Below, one piece after another: positions 34,522 through 42,581 of a DNA stretch of 64,000 nt. Each line of letters starts with the position of its first letter. Position 1 is the stretch's first letter. This DNA comes from an uncultured bacterium (GTDB lineage: Bacteria > Actinomycetota > Coriobacteriia > Coriobacteriales > Coriobacteriaceae), in the NCBI GenBank assembly GCA_905214105.1, contig CAJMKK010000008.1, positions 49,335 through 113,334 of the forward strand, written 5' to 3'. The notes below the pieces were generated by a model. The model was given only the letters and a program-made list of their open reading frames with translations. It was not told the origin of the DNA and did no database searches. The position numbers and the translations under genes were made by a program.

Positions 34522-36093
34522 ATGCGGTCGATTCTTCCCAAGGGGGAAAACAGGAAGCGCCGCAGCATCGCGGCGCGCGCGATCGCCTGCGTTCTCGTCG
34601 CCCTGCTCGCGCTTCCCTTCGCGGGGTGCAGTGCGAGCCCAAACGCGACCGGTGCCACGGCGGGCTCTCAGGAATACACTGTGAGCGTCTCGCTTTCCGG
34701 CGGGTCAGGGCGGGCAAGCATCGCCTCACCAACCACAATTGTGAAGGATGGCGACACCTACACCGCGACCATCACCTGGTCGAGTTCGAACTACGACAAG
34801 ATGACCGTCGACGGTGTGGACTACGCGCCCGTAAACGACGGCGGCAACTCCACGTTCGAGATACCCGTCACGCTCGACGAGGACATCGCCGTGTCGGCCG
34901 AGACCGTCGCCATGTCGACGCCGCACACCATCGACTACACGCTCTACTTCGACTCATCCACCATGAAGGAGAAATCGGGCAACGATGCAAGCGGCGGCTC
35001 CCCTGCGGGAACGGCTTCAAGCGCCGCGGCCGACTTCCACAACGCCGATTTGGGCTGCGGCTGGGAGCCGACGGGGGCGCTTCAGCTTGAATACGCCAAG
35101 CACTTCACTGTCGACGAGTACGAAGGCGGCCTGCGGCTTATCTGCGTTTCGAACGGGGAGCGCTTCCTCGTGGTGCCGCAAGATGCGAAGGTACCTGATG
35201 GGTTGAGCTCCGACATCGCGGTCATAAGGCGCCCCGCCGACAAGGTGTACCTCGTGTCGTCGGCGACGATGTGCCTGGTCGACGCGCTCGATGCGAACGA
35301 CAATATATTAATGTCGGGCACGAAGGCCGACGATTGCTCGGTCGCGGGCTTCAAAAGCGCGCTCGAAAGTGGGGCGATCGCCTACGGCGGCAAGTACAGC
35401 GCGCCCGACTACGAGCGAATATCGGCCTCGGGCTGCACGCTCGCCATCGAAAACACCATGATCAACCACACGCCCGATGTGAAGGAAAAGCTGCAGAAGC
35501 TCGGGCTCGTCGTGCTCACCGAACAGTCGTCGAGCGAGCCCGAAGCACTCGGGCGCGTCGAGTGGATTAAGCTTTTCGGCGTCCTGTTCGACAAGGAAGA
35601 CGAGGCCACGCACCTGTTCAACGAGCAGAAGGCCCGCGTCGAGCAAACGTCGGGGCTCGCGTCGTCAGGTAAAACCGTGGCGTATTTCTACATTAACTCG
35701 AACGGGGCCGCCGTCACGCGGCGGGCGGGCGACTACGTGGCGCAGATGATCGAGCTTGCAGGCGGCAGCTACGCGCTCGATGACGCGCAGACGGCGTCGA
35801 CGTCAGGTTCGTCAGTAACGCTCGAAATGGAGCGCTTCTACGCGACGGCGAAGGATACCGACATCATCGTCTACAACGGCACCATCGACGAATCGGTTGC
35901 CACCTTGAACGACTTCGTAAGCAAAAACGCGCTATTGTCGCAGTTCAAAGCCGTGAAGAACGGCAACGTCTGGGTCACAAGCGCCGACATGTACCAGCAG
36001 ATGACTTCTACCGCCGACATTATCGACGAGCTGCACGGGGCGTTCACCGGCGATGACGCGAGCGACTTCCATTATCTGAGGAAGCTCGGCTAG
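34522..36093 (+). CDS. ABC transporter substrate-binding lipoprotein with N-terminal accessory domain
   Basis: A 523-aa lipoprotein with lipobox LPFAGC (Cys36). Residues 51-150 are the same beta-rich domain as in the preceding lipoprotein (EYTVSVSLSGGSG, TWSSSNYDKMTVDGVDYAP, FEIPVTLDEDIAVSAE). A Gly/Ser/Ala linker follows. Residues about 170-523 look like a helical-backbone (BtuF/FepB class III) binding protein, with IAVIRRPADKVYLVSSATMC, SRRAGDYVAQMIELAGG-like features and DTDIIVYNGTID. The normal binding domain is therefore carried with an extra N-terminal module. Spacing to the preceding gene is 4 bp. The ligand is probably a corrinoid or iron/haem compound. Confidence 0.87.
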   Translation: MRSILPKGENRKRRSIAARAIACVLVALLALPFAGCSASPNATGATAGSQEYTVSVSLSGGSGRASIASPTTIVKDGDTYTATITWSSSNYDKMTVDGVDYAPVNDGGNSTFEIPVTLDEDIAVSAETVAMSTPHTIDYTLYFDSSTMKEKSGNDASGGSPAGTASSAAADFHNADLGCGWEPTGALQLEYAKHFTVDEYEGGLRLICVSNGERFLVVPQDAKVPDGLSSDIAVIRRPADKVYLVSSATMCLVDALDANDNILMSGTKADDCSVAGFKSALESGAIAYGGKYSAPDYERISASGCTLAIENTMINHTPDVKEKLQKLGLVVLTEQSSSEPEALGRVEWIKLFGVLFDKEDEATHLFNEQKARVEQTSGLASSGKTVAYFYINSNGAAVTRRAGDYVAQMIELAGGSYALDDAQTASTSGSSVTLEMERFYATAKDTDIIVYNGTIDESVATLNDFVSKNALLSQFKAVKNGNVWVTSADMYQQMTSTADIIDELHGAFTGDDASDFHYLRKLG

Positions 36094-36097
36094 CACC

Positions 36098-37138
36098 ATG
36101 AGAAGCCGACTTTCCATGACATACGACGAATCGGGGCGCGCCGCGCGGTGTCGCGTCGTGACGGCGCTGCTCGCTGTTGCCCTCATCGTGCTCGTCGGGG
36201 CCAACCTGTGCATCGGGAGCGTGCTCGTGCCCGCAGACCACATCCCCGGCATCCTTTCGGGCGGCGCGGCCAATTCCATGAAAAGCCAGGTCATCTGGGA
36301 GATTCGCCTGCCGCGTGTGCTTTCAGCCGTGCTTCTCGGCGGGGCACTTTCGCTCTCCGGGTTCCTGCTGCAGACGTTTTTCAACAACCCCATCGCCGAC
36401 CCGTTCATCCTCGGCGTCTCCTCGGGCGCAAAGTTCGTCGTCGCGCTTACGATGATCGTTCTTCTGGGTGCGAACCAGGCCATGTCCTCGCCGGCCATGG
36501 TGGCCGCAGCGTTTCTGGGCTCGCTTATCACCATCGGCTTCGTGCTCCTCATCGCACGGCGCATAAGTTCCATGGCTATGCTCATCGTGGCGGGCGTCAT
36601 GGTGGGATACATCTGCTCGGCGGCGACGAACTTCCTCATCGCCTTCGCCGACGACCAGTCCATCGTGAACCTGCACAACTGGTCTTTGGGTAGCTTCTCG
36701 GGTTCGAGCTGGGACGACGTGGCGGTCATCGCGGTCGTGGTGATCACCGTGAGCGCATGCGTATTCGCGATATCGAAGCCCCTTTCCGCCTTCCAGCTGG
36801 GAGAAGCCTACGCGAAAAGCGTCGGCGTGAACGTCGCACGCTTCCGCGTGGTGCTCGTCCTTCTAGCGAGCATGCTCTCCGCCTGCGTGACCGCGTTCGC
36901 TGGTCCGGTGTCGTTCGTAGGCATCGCGGTTCCGCATCTCGTGAAGTCGGCGCTGAACTCGTCGAAGCCCATCCGTGTGATTCCCGCGTGCTTCTTGGGA
37001 GGCGCCATCTTCTGCGCGGGCTGCGATTTGATCGCGCGCACGCTGTTCTCTCCCGTCGAGCTTTCCATCAGCGCCGTCACCGCCATCTTCGGCGCGCCGG
37101 TGGTTATCGCGCTCATGTTGAAGAAGCGGGTGAGGTAG
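36098..37138 (+). CDS. FecCD/BtuC-type ABC permease
   Basis: A 346-aa permease with about ten hydrophobic helices. Family features are IRLPRVLSAVLLGGALSLSG, LQTFFNNPIADPFILGVSSG, LHNWSLGSFSGSSWDD and FAGPVSFVGIAVPHLVKSAL, which match iron-siderophore, haem and cobalamin permeases. It begins 4 bp after the binding-protein gene and its stop abuts the ATPase start. The cobalamin riboswitch upstream suggests corrinoid uptake, hence BtuC-like. Confidence 0.93.
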   Translation: MRSRLSMTYDESGRAARCRVVTALLAVALIVLVGANLCIGSVLVPADHIPGILSGGAANSMKSQVIWEIRLPRVLSAVLLGGALSLSGFLLQTFFNNPIADPFILGVSSGAKFVVALTMIVLLGANQAMSSPAMVAAAFLGSLITIGFVLLIARRISSMAMLIVAGVMVGYICSAATNFLIAFADDQSIVNLHNWSLGSFSGSSWDDVAVIAVVVITVSACVFAISKPLSAFQLGEAYAKSVGVNVARFRVVLVLLASMLSACVTAFAGPVSFVGIAVPHLVKSALNSSKPIRVIPACFLGGAIFCAGCDLIARTLFSPVELSISAVTAIFGAPVVIALMLKKRVR

Positions 37139-38446
37139 ATGGGGAAATTCATGCCGCGGCCCAAAACGCTCGGAGGGGACATTCCATACTTAGACAGTCC
37201 TGAGCTCGCACGAAAGCGCCAGAAGGCACTTTCGGCTCGTGCGGAACTGCGCGCGGAACGCCTCCTCCGAGCGGAGTCGAACCTCGAAACCCCGGTCGAA
37301 ACCCAGGCTGACGGAGCGCCGCTTTTCCGCATAAGCGACCTGTCGGCAGGCTACGACAAGAAGGTCGTAGTCGAAGGAGTCGATCTGGAGGTTCGCGCGG
37401 GCGACGTCGTGGCGCTCATCGGGCCGAACGGCTCGGGCAAGTCGACCATCTTGAAAACCATCACACGCCATTTAGCACCGCTTGCCGGCGCGGTCGAGCT
37501 CGACGGGCGAGAGATTTCCCGATGGAAGACGGCGGAGTTCGCAAGGAACCTTGCCGTTATGCTGACGGATCGCCCCCGGACCGAGCTCCTCACCTGCCGC
37601 GATATCGTAGAGGCGGGAAGGCATCCCTACACCGGGCGAATGGGCACACTCTCGCCTAACGACCATAGTCGGGTCGATGAGGCCATGAAAACCGCACATG
37701 TGGAAGAGCTCGCCGAGCGCGACTTCATGCAGATAAGCGACGGGCAACGCCAGCGAGTCATGCTCGCACGCGCCATCGCGCAGGATCCGCGTGTGCTCGT
37801 TCTCGACGAGCCCACGTCGTATCTCGATATCCGCTACCAGATCGACCTGCTGCGAATACTTCGCCACCTTGCGAAATCGCGGAATGTGGCTGTCATCATG
37901 TCCATCCACGAACTCGAGCTCGCGCAGAAAAGCGCCGACAAGGTGATTTGCGTGAAGGACGGCCGGATCTTCCGCGCCGGCGCACCCGAGGACATATTCA
38001 CGCGCGAGACGATTGGCGAGCTCTACGGTCTTCAACATGGCACCTTCAACGAGCGCTTCGGCAGCGTGGAAATTGGGCGCCCGCACGGCGATGCGCACAC
38101 GTTCGTCATCGCCGGCGCAGGTACGGGGTCGGCTGTGTTTCGCCAGCTCATTCGGCAGGGCAAGGCGTTCTACGCGGGCGTTCTGCACGAAGGGGACATC
38201 GACTGCGAGCTCGCGCGCGACCTGGCGATGGAATGCGTGGCCGAGCGCGCCTTCGAGCCGATCGGGGATAAAACCATAGCCCGCGCCAAAGAGCTCCTCG
38301 TCCACTGCGCGCGCCTTATTGTGTGCCCCGCCGCCTTCGGCACCATAAACGCCCGCAACGCAGAGCTCGTCGAGTTCGCAAGCTCGCATGGTATCGAGGT
38401 CATGCGAGCGTGCGAAGGCGCATCGGAGGATTCCCAATTAGAGTGA
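37139..38446 (+). CDS. BtuD/FepC-type ABC ATPase with N-terminal extension and C-terminal domain
   Basis: A 435-aa protein, much longer than the usual 255. Residues 1-62 are an extension, part of which (about 19-38) is encoded by a repeat copy. Residues 63-320 are the ATPase: Walker A GPNGSGKST (about 95-103), signature SDGQRQRV (about 200), Walker B VLVLDEPTSYLDI, and the His of MSIHELELAQ. Residues about 320-435 form an extra domain beginning FVIAGAGTGSAVFRQLIRQG, with AGVLHEGDIDCELARDLA and AERAFEPIG. Such tails occur in some anaerobe iron/corrinoid ATPases and may bind a ligand. No terminator is seen after it. Confidence 0.9.
   Translation: MGKFMPRPKTLGGDIPYLDSPELARKRQKALSARAELRAERLLRAESNLETPVETQADGAPLFRISDLSAGYDKKVVVEGVDLEVRAGDVVALIGPNGSGKSTILKTITRHLAPLAGAVELDGREISRWKTAEFARNLAVMLTDRPRTELLTCRDIVEAGRHPYTGRMGTLSPNDHSRVDEAMKTAHVEELAERDFMQISDGQRQRVMLARAIAQDPRVLVLDEPTSYLDIRYQIDLLRILRHLAKSRNVAVIMSIHELELAQKSADKVICVKDGRIFRAGAPEDIFTRETIGELYGLQHGTFNERFGSVEIGRPHGDAHTFVIAGAGTGSAVFRQLIRQGKAFYAGVLHEGDIDCELARDLAMECVAERAFEPIGDKTIARAKELLVHCARLIVCPAAFGTINARNAELVEFASSHGIEVMRACEGASEDSQLE
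37193..37250 (+). repeat. hairpin repeat, copy B, inside the ATPase reading frame
   Basis: ACAGTCCTGAGCTCGCACGA and TTCGGCTCGTGCGGAACT match the two flanks of copies A and C. The stem here is GAAAGCGCC-AGAA-GGCACTTTC. It reads through in frame as residues 19-38 of the ABC ATPase. It is also flanked by a short inverted repeat, GCTCGGAGG (37168-37176) and CCTCCGAGC (37264-37272). Confidence 0.8.
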
Positions 38447-38490
38447 GAAGGATAAACTGGACTTTCATTTAAAGATCCTCAGGCTAAAGC

Positions 38491-38565
38491 TCCTACGCCG
38501 ACGAGGTCTCCAAGGCGCCGGAGAACCTCGTGAACAGGAATTTCCACGCCGACGAGCCCAACTAG
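38491..38565 (+). pseudogene. fragment of an IS3-family transposase (OrfB)
   Basis: One frame reads SYADEVSKAPENLVNRNFHA then DEPN and a stop. This matches the stretch just before the DDE catalytic core in IS3-family OrfB proteins, where APENLVNRxFxAxxPN is followed by a W-TDIT segment. Upstream and downstream parts of the transposase are absent. It lies 45 bp after the ATPase stop, at the right edge of the GC-rich cobalamin block. Confidence 0.7.
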
Positions 38566-38567
38566 AC

Positions 38568-39179
38568 CTAATCCAAGCGAGATTCCAAACTCGAAAGACC
38601 GCTCAACGTCAGATTATTAGCAACCTCCGAGACACGCTCGATAGGAACCGAACCGTCAGACAGCGCCCACGTGCGATAGATGCCGATGATACCGGACAGC
38701 AAAAACGCAAGATAGTAATCGAACATCTCGTCCTTGAGACCTTGGGGCAGCAAATCGCGCTCGGCAATCTCGTGCTCGAGCGGCGCACGAAGACGAGCCA
38801 TAAAATCATCGAGCGGAATGTTCTCGATCAGCTGACGATTGAGCACCAGGTTGTTGCACAGTGCCTCGTTAACGGTTTTAAAGAAGGTCGCCGCCGCGCC
38901 CAGGGCGCGCTCGTTGGTGTCACCGTCCATTGAAGCAAGCGTTTTCTCGACCGAGTCGACAATCATCTCCACCACATCGACGGCAATGGCATCGAGCAGG
39001 CCGTCAACCGTACCAAAGTGAACGTAAAAGGTCTTGCGGTCGACATTGGCCTCGCGCGCGATGGCACTCACCGTAATGTCTGCCAGCGGCTTTTCCATGA
39101 GCAGGCGCTCGAAAGCGGAAAGGATGGCATTGCGGCTGCGAACGATGCGGCGATCAATACGCGGTTTGCTGGTGGCCAT
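38568..39179 (-). CDS. TetR/AcrR-family transcriptional regulator
   Basis: A 203-aa one-domain-plus-sensor regulator. The N-terminal helix-turn-helix is clear: SRNAILSAFERLLMEKPLAD, ITVSAIAREANVDRKTFYVH, FGTVDGLLDAI. The C-terminal ligand domain resembles the TetR_C_7/AcrR_1 type found in anaerobe regulators and has no recognised ligand. GAAGGGA lies 7 nt before the chosen ATG. The upstream minus-strand neighbour is the flippase-like gene, which it may control. Confidence 0.92.
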   Translation of the reverse strand: MATSKPRIDRRIVRSRNAILSAFERLLMEKPLADITVSAIAREANVDRKTFYVHFGTVDGLLDAIAVDVVEMIVDSVEKTLASMDGDTNERALGAAATFFKTVNEALCNNLVLNRQLIENIPLDDFMARLRAPLEHEIAERDLLPQGLKDEMFDYYLAFLLSGIIGIYRTWALSDGSVPIERVSEVANNLTLSGLSSLESRLD

Positions 39180-39295
39180 GGGCGTGTCCCTTCGATATAC
39201 GGGCATTCATCAACAGATGAGAGATAATCTACGTAAGAGGATTATCCCCCATACAGCACAAATATGCCCCGCATCATGAAGAACGCACGACTGCC

Positions 39296-40603
39296 CTACT
39301 GCGACTTAGGGTGCTTCTTCTTATTGAGTGCCGACGGAGATACGCGAATACCATCGCCCGTCTGGCGCACATAGGCTTTATGAGCCGGCTTAGCGGCCCC
39401 AGAAGCCTTCTGAGCGTGCTTCTTGGGATCAACGGTAACAGCATTCGTGGGGTGCGGCTTAGTGGGCGCAGAGGGCGTCTGAGACGTGCGGCCGAGTTTG
39501 CACATCACGCGATCCCAGCGCGCATGGATGCTCTCGTTGTGGGCGCTCTTAAGGCCCAGCAGGGGCGCAGCCAAAATGGTCGGCGCAATAAACGTAATGA
39601 GGCGCCACAGCAGATAGCCGGCGGTCGAAGCCGACCCAAAGAAATGACCCAAGAACAATGCAAAGCCGCCCTCAGCGCCACCAGTTCCACCGGGCAAGGG
39701 AACCGCAGAGCTCAACAGCTGGACAAAGGCGCTCGCGGCCATGACCGAGAAAAAGTCGACCTCGTGATGGCCAAAGGCAAGCATCAGGAAATACGGAACC
39801 AGATAGAAAAACGCGAGCTGCAGCATGGTGATAAACACGGTGAGCAGCATGGAAGAAAAATGTCCGGCCGAAAGCTTGAACTTCTCGGAGAAGGAGTAGA
39901 TCTCGCCGTCGACAAACGTGCGCCATCCCTCGATCTTAGTGGCCGAGACACCTATGCGCTCGAGCCAATTGATGATGCAATGGGCGACGCGCGTGACGGT
40001 CTTAGGCATGAGCGCGACGGCGAAGATGCCCAGCAAGATGCAGCAGTGCCCACCAAAGCTAAAGACGCACAGCAGCGTCATGTCGCCATAGCGCTCGGCA
40101 AAAAACGGCATGCGGGCAAGCAGTAGGATAGCGCCCCAGGCAACGAGGCCAAACTGGTACACGATAAAGCGCGTGAACTGCGTGGCTCCGGCCTCGCCGA
40201 CATTTTGGCCCGCTTTGGTCAGACGGTAGATCTGGGCGGGAGTCGAGCCCATCATCATGGGCGTGAGATTGCCAAAAAAGATGCCGCTCGCCTCGACCGA
40301 GATCAGGTCGCGAATGCCGACGGGTGAATTGGGGTCGAGCCAGACGGCGATCGCATAGGCCACAATGCCAAAGAACAGATACATGAACATGCATAGACAC
40401 GCGGCAACGAGCCAGGGCGCCTGGACGCTCGACATAGCGGCCCAAAACTGCCCCATCTGCCCGGTTACCACCAGATAGACGATATAACCCACCAGCACGA
40501 CGCCGATAAAGATGGCGCCGCGGCGTGCACTCTTATTGTCATCGCCGCCCGAGGCCTCAACCTCGACCTGGGGCTTAGACGTATGCTGAGAGGACTCCGT
40601 CAT
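39296..40603 (-). CDS. YbhN/MprF-flippase-like integral membrane protein (UPF0104)
   Basis: A 435-aa membrane protein of the lysylphosphatidylglycerol synthase transmembrane-region family, without the synthase domain. There are about eight hydrophobic helices between residues 30 and 345, with the family features ISVEASGIFFGNLTPMMMGS (start of the conserved core) and SAVPLPGGTGGAEGGFALFL. A basic Lys/Pro/Ala-rich cytoplasmic tail of about 85 residues ends it. AGAAGGAG precedes the ATG. Probably moves a lipid or lipid-linked precursor; the substrate is unknown. A TACAAT box lies about 30 bp upstream. Confidence 0.87.
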   Translation of the reverse strand: MTESSQHTSKPQVEVEASGGDDNKSARRGAIFIGVVLVGYIVYLVVTGQMGQFWAAMSSVQAPWLVAACLCMFMYLFFGIVAYAIAVWLDPNSPVGIRDLISVEASGIFFGNLTPMMMGSTPAQIYRLTKAGQNVGEAGATQFTRFIVYQFGLVAWGAILLLARMPFFAERYGDMTLLCVFSFGGHCCILLGIFAVALMPKTVTRVAHCIINWLERIGVSATKIEGWRTFVDGEIYSFSEKFKLSAGHFSSMLLTVFITMLQLAFFYLVPYFLMLAFGHHEVDFFSVMAASAFVQLLSSAVPLPGGTGGAEGGFALFLGHFFGSASTAGYLLWRLITFIAPTILAAPLLGLKSAHNESIHARWDRVMCKLGRTSQTPSAPTKPHPTNAVTVDPKKHAQKASGAAKPAHKAYVRQTGDGIRVSPSALNKKKHPKSQ

Positions 40604-40711
40604 GAGACTCCTTCTAACAGTCAAAATATCTTGGTAATTGTACCCGTAAGGGCCATAAGCAGAACGCAAAGCTCTTGTTCAAACGGGAATTGCAGACGGT
40701 TGTTTGATAAT

Positions 40712-40745
40712 AAAAAACCCGGCCTTCCATGGGAAGTCCGGGTAT
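40712..40745 (-). terminator. intrinsic terminator after the tRNA-Glu pair
   Basis: On the minus strand ACCCGGACTTCC pairs with GGAAGGCCGGGT around CAT and is followed by TTTTTTATTA. It lies 9 bp after the second tRNA, ending that transcript before the flippase-like gene. Confidence 0.92.
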
Positions 40746-40753
40746 CAGATGCG

Positions 40754-40830
40754 TGGTAGCCCGTACCAGATTCGAACTGGTGATCTCCGCCTTGAGAGGG
40801 CGGCGTCCTAAACCGCTAGACGAACGGGCC
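40754..40830 (-). tRNA. tRNA-Glu (CTC)
   Basis: A 77-nt cloverleaf with encoded CCA. The acceptor GGCCCGT pairs with ACGGGCT (one G-T). The anticodon stem CCGCC/GGCGG carries loop CTCTCAA, giving anticodon CTC for GAG codons. The T arm is ACCAG-TTCGAAT-CTGGT. It is identical to the copy at 40853-40929, from which it is separated by 22 bp. Confidence 0.97.
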
Positions 40831-40852
40831 ATAAGCCTCAGCAGAAAAGAAG

Positions 40853-40929
40853 TGGTAGCCCGTACCAGATTCGAACTGGTGATCTCCGCCTTGAGAGGGC
40901 GGCGTCCTAAACCGCTAGACGAACGGGCC
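40853..40929 (-). tRNA. tRNA-Glu (CTC), second identical copy
   Basis: Base-for-base identical to the neighbouring tRNA-Glu, with anticodon CTC and encoded CCA. It is first in the transcript, about 28 nt after the predicted start site. Confidence 0.97.
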
Positions 40930-40963
40930 ACATGACATCTGCACTGCCGTGCTGCGAGGAAAT

Positions 40964-40992
40964 ATATTACGGGACAAAAAACGTCAGCGCAA
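40964..40992 (-). promoter_or_regulatory. promoter of the tRNA-Glu pair
   Basis: On minus, TTGCGC (40987-40992) and TAATAT (40964-40969) are 17 nt apart. The region is A/T-rich and lies directly before the first tRNA. Confidence 0.65.
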
Positions 40993-41056
40993 GAAGAAAT
41001 TCCAAATTGCCGAAAAATTGTCGGCAGGTTATGGAACACGTAGGTAAACAGGATAG

Positions 41057-42451
41057 CTAATTCAAGTTGAGATGGACCAAAAGAGCTTCGCGCTCGTTGG
41101 AAATGTTGTCTTCGATCACGGCGTCGAGGGCGGAGTTGAGTAGCTGGCCTAGCTCGGGCCCGGGCTTGACTCCGGCACGGATCAGGTCGCCGCCGTTAAT
41201 GGCGAGCATCTTGAGCGTATAGGGCTCCCCCGCCTTCAGCAGCTCGTGCGCCATCGCGCGCATCTCCTCAATCGTCTCGACGTAATAGAAGCACGACGGG
41301 GCCTTGCCAAGTGTGTCAGCACGCTTAAGATCCATGAGCTCGTCCATCAGACGCGGCGTGTCGACGCCCTCGCCCGAAAGCGCGCGCATCATATTGAGCA
41401 GGCAGGAGCGCTCGGGGCGCAGTGGCTTGTCGTGATATTTGATGAGCAGGCACACGTCGCGCACCAGGTCGTGCGAGAGGGCCAGGCGATCCATAATGGC
41501 GCGCGCTTTCTTGGCGCCGAGCTCGGGATGACCGTAGAAGTGTCCGCTGCCGGCGTGATCGACCGTAAAGCACTCGGGCTTGGACACATCGTGCAAAAAC
41601 GCCGCCCACATAAGGCTCGACGAGGGCGCGACGCCGTCGCACAGCGCCAGCTCCCCTGCCACCGTCAGCACGCGGGCGATATGCTCGTAGACGTTAAACG
41701 CATGATAGACACTGCTTTGATCAAACCCGCGAGCGGGCGCAAGCTCGGGCACGGCGGCGCAGATGAGCTCGGGGTAGCGGAGCATCGCGTCTCCCCCATG
41801 ACCGGTCGAAAGAATGCCCTCGAGCTCAATACCCACACGCTCACGCGCCACGGCATCGAGCAGCGGCGCACACTCGGCAAGCGCGCGCTTAGTCTCGGGC
41901 TCAATCATAAAGTCCAGGCGGCAGGCAAAGCGTACCGCACGCAGCATGCGCAGGGCGTCCTCGTTAAAGCGACGCTTGGGATCGCCGACAGCGCGAATCA
42001 GCTTGCGCTCCAAGTCACCCTGGCCGTCGTAGCGGTCGAGAAGCCCGCGCTCGGGATGCCAGGCCATGGCGTTGACGGTAAAGTCTCGGCGCGCCAGATC
42101 GTCCTCGAGCGAGGCGGCACGCTCCACACTCTGGGGATGTCGCCCATCGGTATAGAAGCCATCCAGACGGTACGTGGTGACCTCGATACGCTCGCCATCG
42201 GAAATAGCCGTGATTCCGCCAAATTTAATGCCCGACTCCACAACCGCGATGCCGGCGGCCTCGAGCGCCGCTTTGGACTCATGCCACAGGCCGCTACAGC
42301 ACATATCAACATCGTGGCTGGGGCGCCCCATCAGGGCATCACGTACCCAACCGCCTACGTACCAAGCCTCAAGACCAGCTGCCTCGAGCGCACGTAGGAC
42401 GCGCAGGGAGGCAGCTGACGGCTGCGTAGCGTTAAGCGAAACTGTGCACAT
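41057..42451 (-). CDS. cca: CCA tRNA nucleotidyltransferase (HD-domain type)
   Basis: Adds or repairs the 3' CCA of tRNAs. The protein is 464 aa. The N-terminal class II nucleotidyltransferase head has YVGGWVRDALMGRPSHDVDM (about 31-50, with the metal-binding DVD) and LARRDFTVNAMAWHP. The middle has RRFNEDALRMLRAVRFACRL, the hallmark RNA/nucleotide block. An HD phosphohydrolase-like domain has AAFLHDVSKPECF near 280 with further His residues. AGGAGG lies 8 nt before the ATG; the 59 codons open upstream lack support. Confidence 0.95.
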   Translation of the reverse strand: MCTVSLNATQPSAASLRVLRALEAAGLEAWYVGGWVRDALMGRPSHDVDMCCSGLWHESKAALEAAGIAVVESGIKFGGITAISDGERIEVTTYRLDGFYTDGRHPQSVERAASLEDDLARRDFTVNAMAWHPERGLLDRYDGQGDLERKLIRAVGDPKRRFNEDALRMLRAVRFACRLDFMIEPETKRALAECAPLLDAVARERVGIELEGILSTGHGGDAMLRYPELICAAVPELAPARGFDQSSVYHAFNVYEHIARVLTVAGELALCDGVAPSSSLMWAAFLHDVSKPECFTVDHAGSGHFYGHPELGAKKARAIMDRLALSHDLVRDVCLLIKYHDKPLRPERSCLLNMMRALSGEGVDTPRLMDELMDLKRADTLGKAPSCFYYVETIEEMRAMAHELLKAGEPYTLKMLAINGGDLIRAGVKPGPELGQLLNSALDAVIEDNISNEREALLVHLNLN

Positions 42452-42581
42452 TCCTGTGGCCTCCTGCAATTGCGAGTGTATTGATTGTTGGTTCTCAAGA
42501 AGTCTAGCAAGAAACAGGAGAAGGCGCACACGCGAACCCACTTCGCGCACGATTGAGCCCCAAGGGCTCGACAGCAGGCTT

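Noticed and set aside
34522-36093. Calling the binding protein a siderophore receptor
   Set aside because: Its C-terminal domain fits the broad BtuF/FepB class, but nothing specific to siderophores is visible. The riboswitch upstream makes a corrinoid or related ligand at least as likely.
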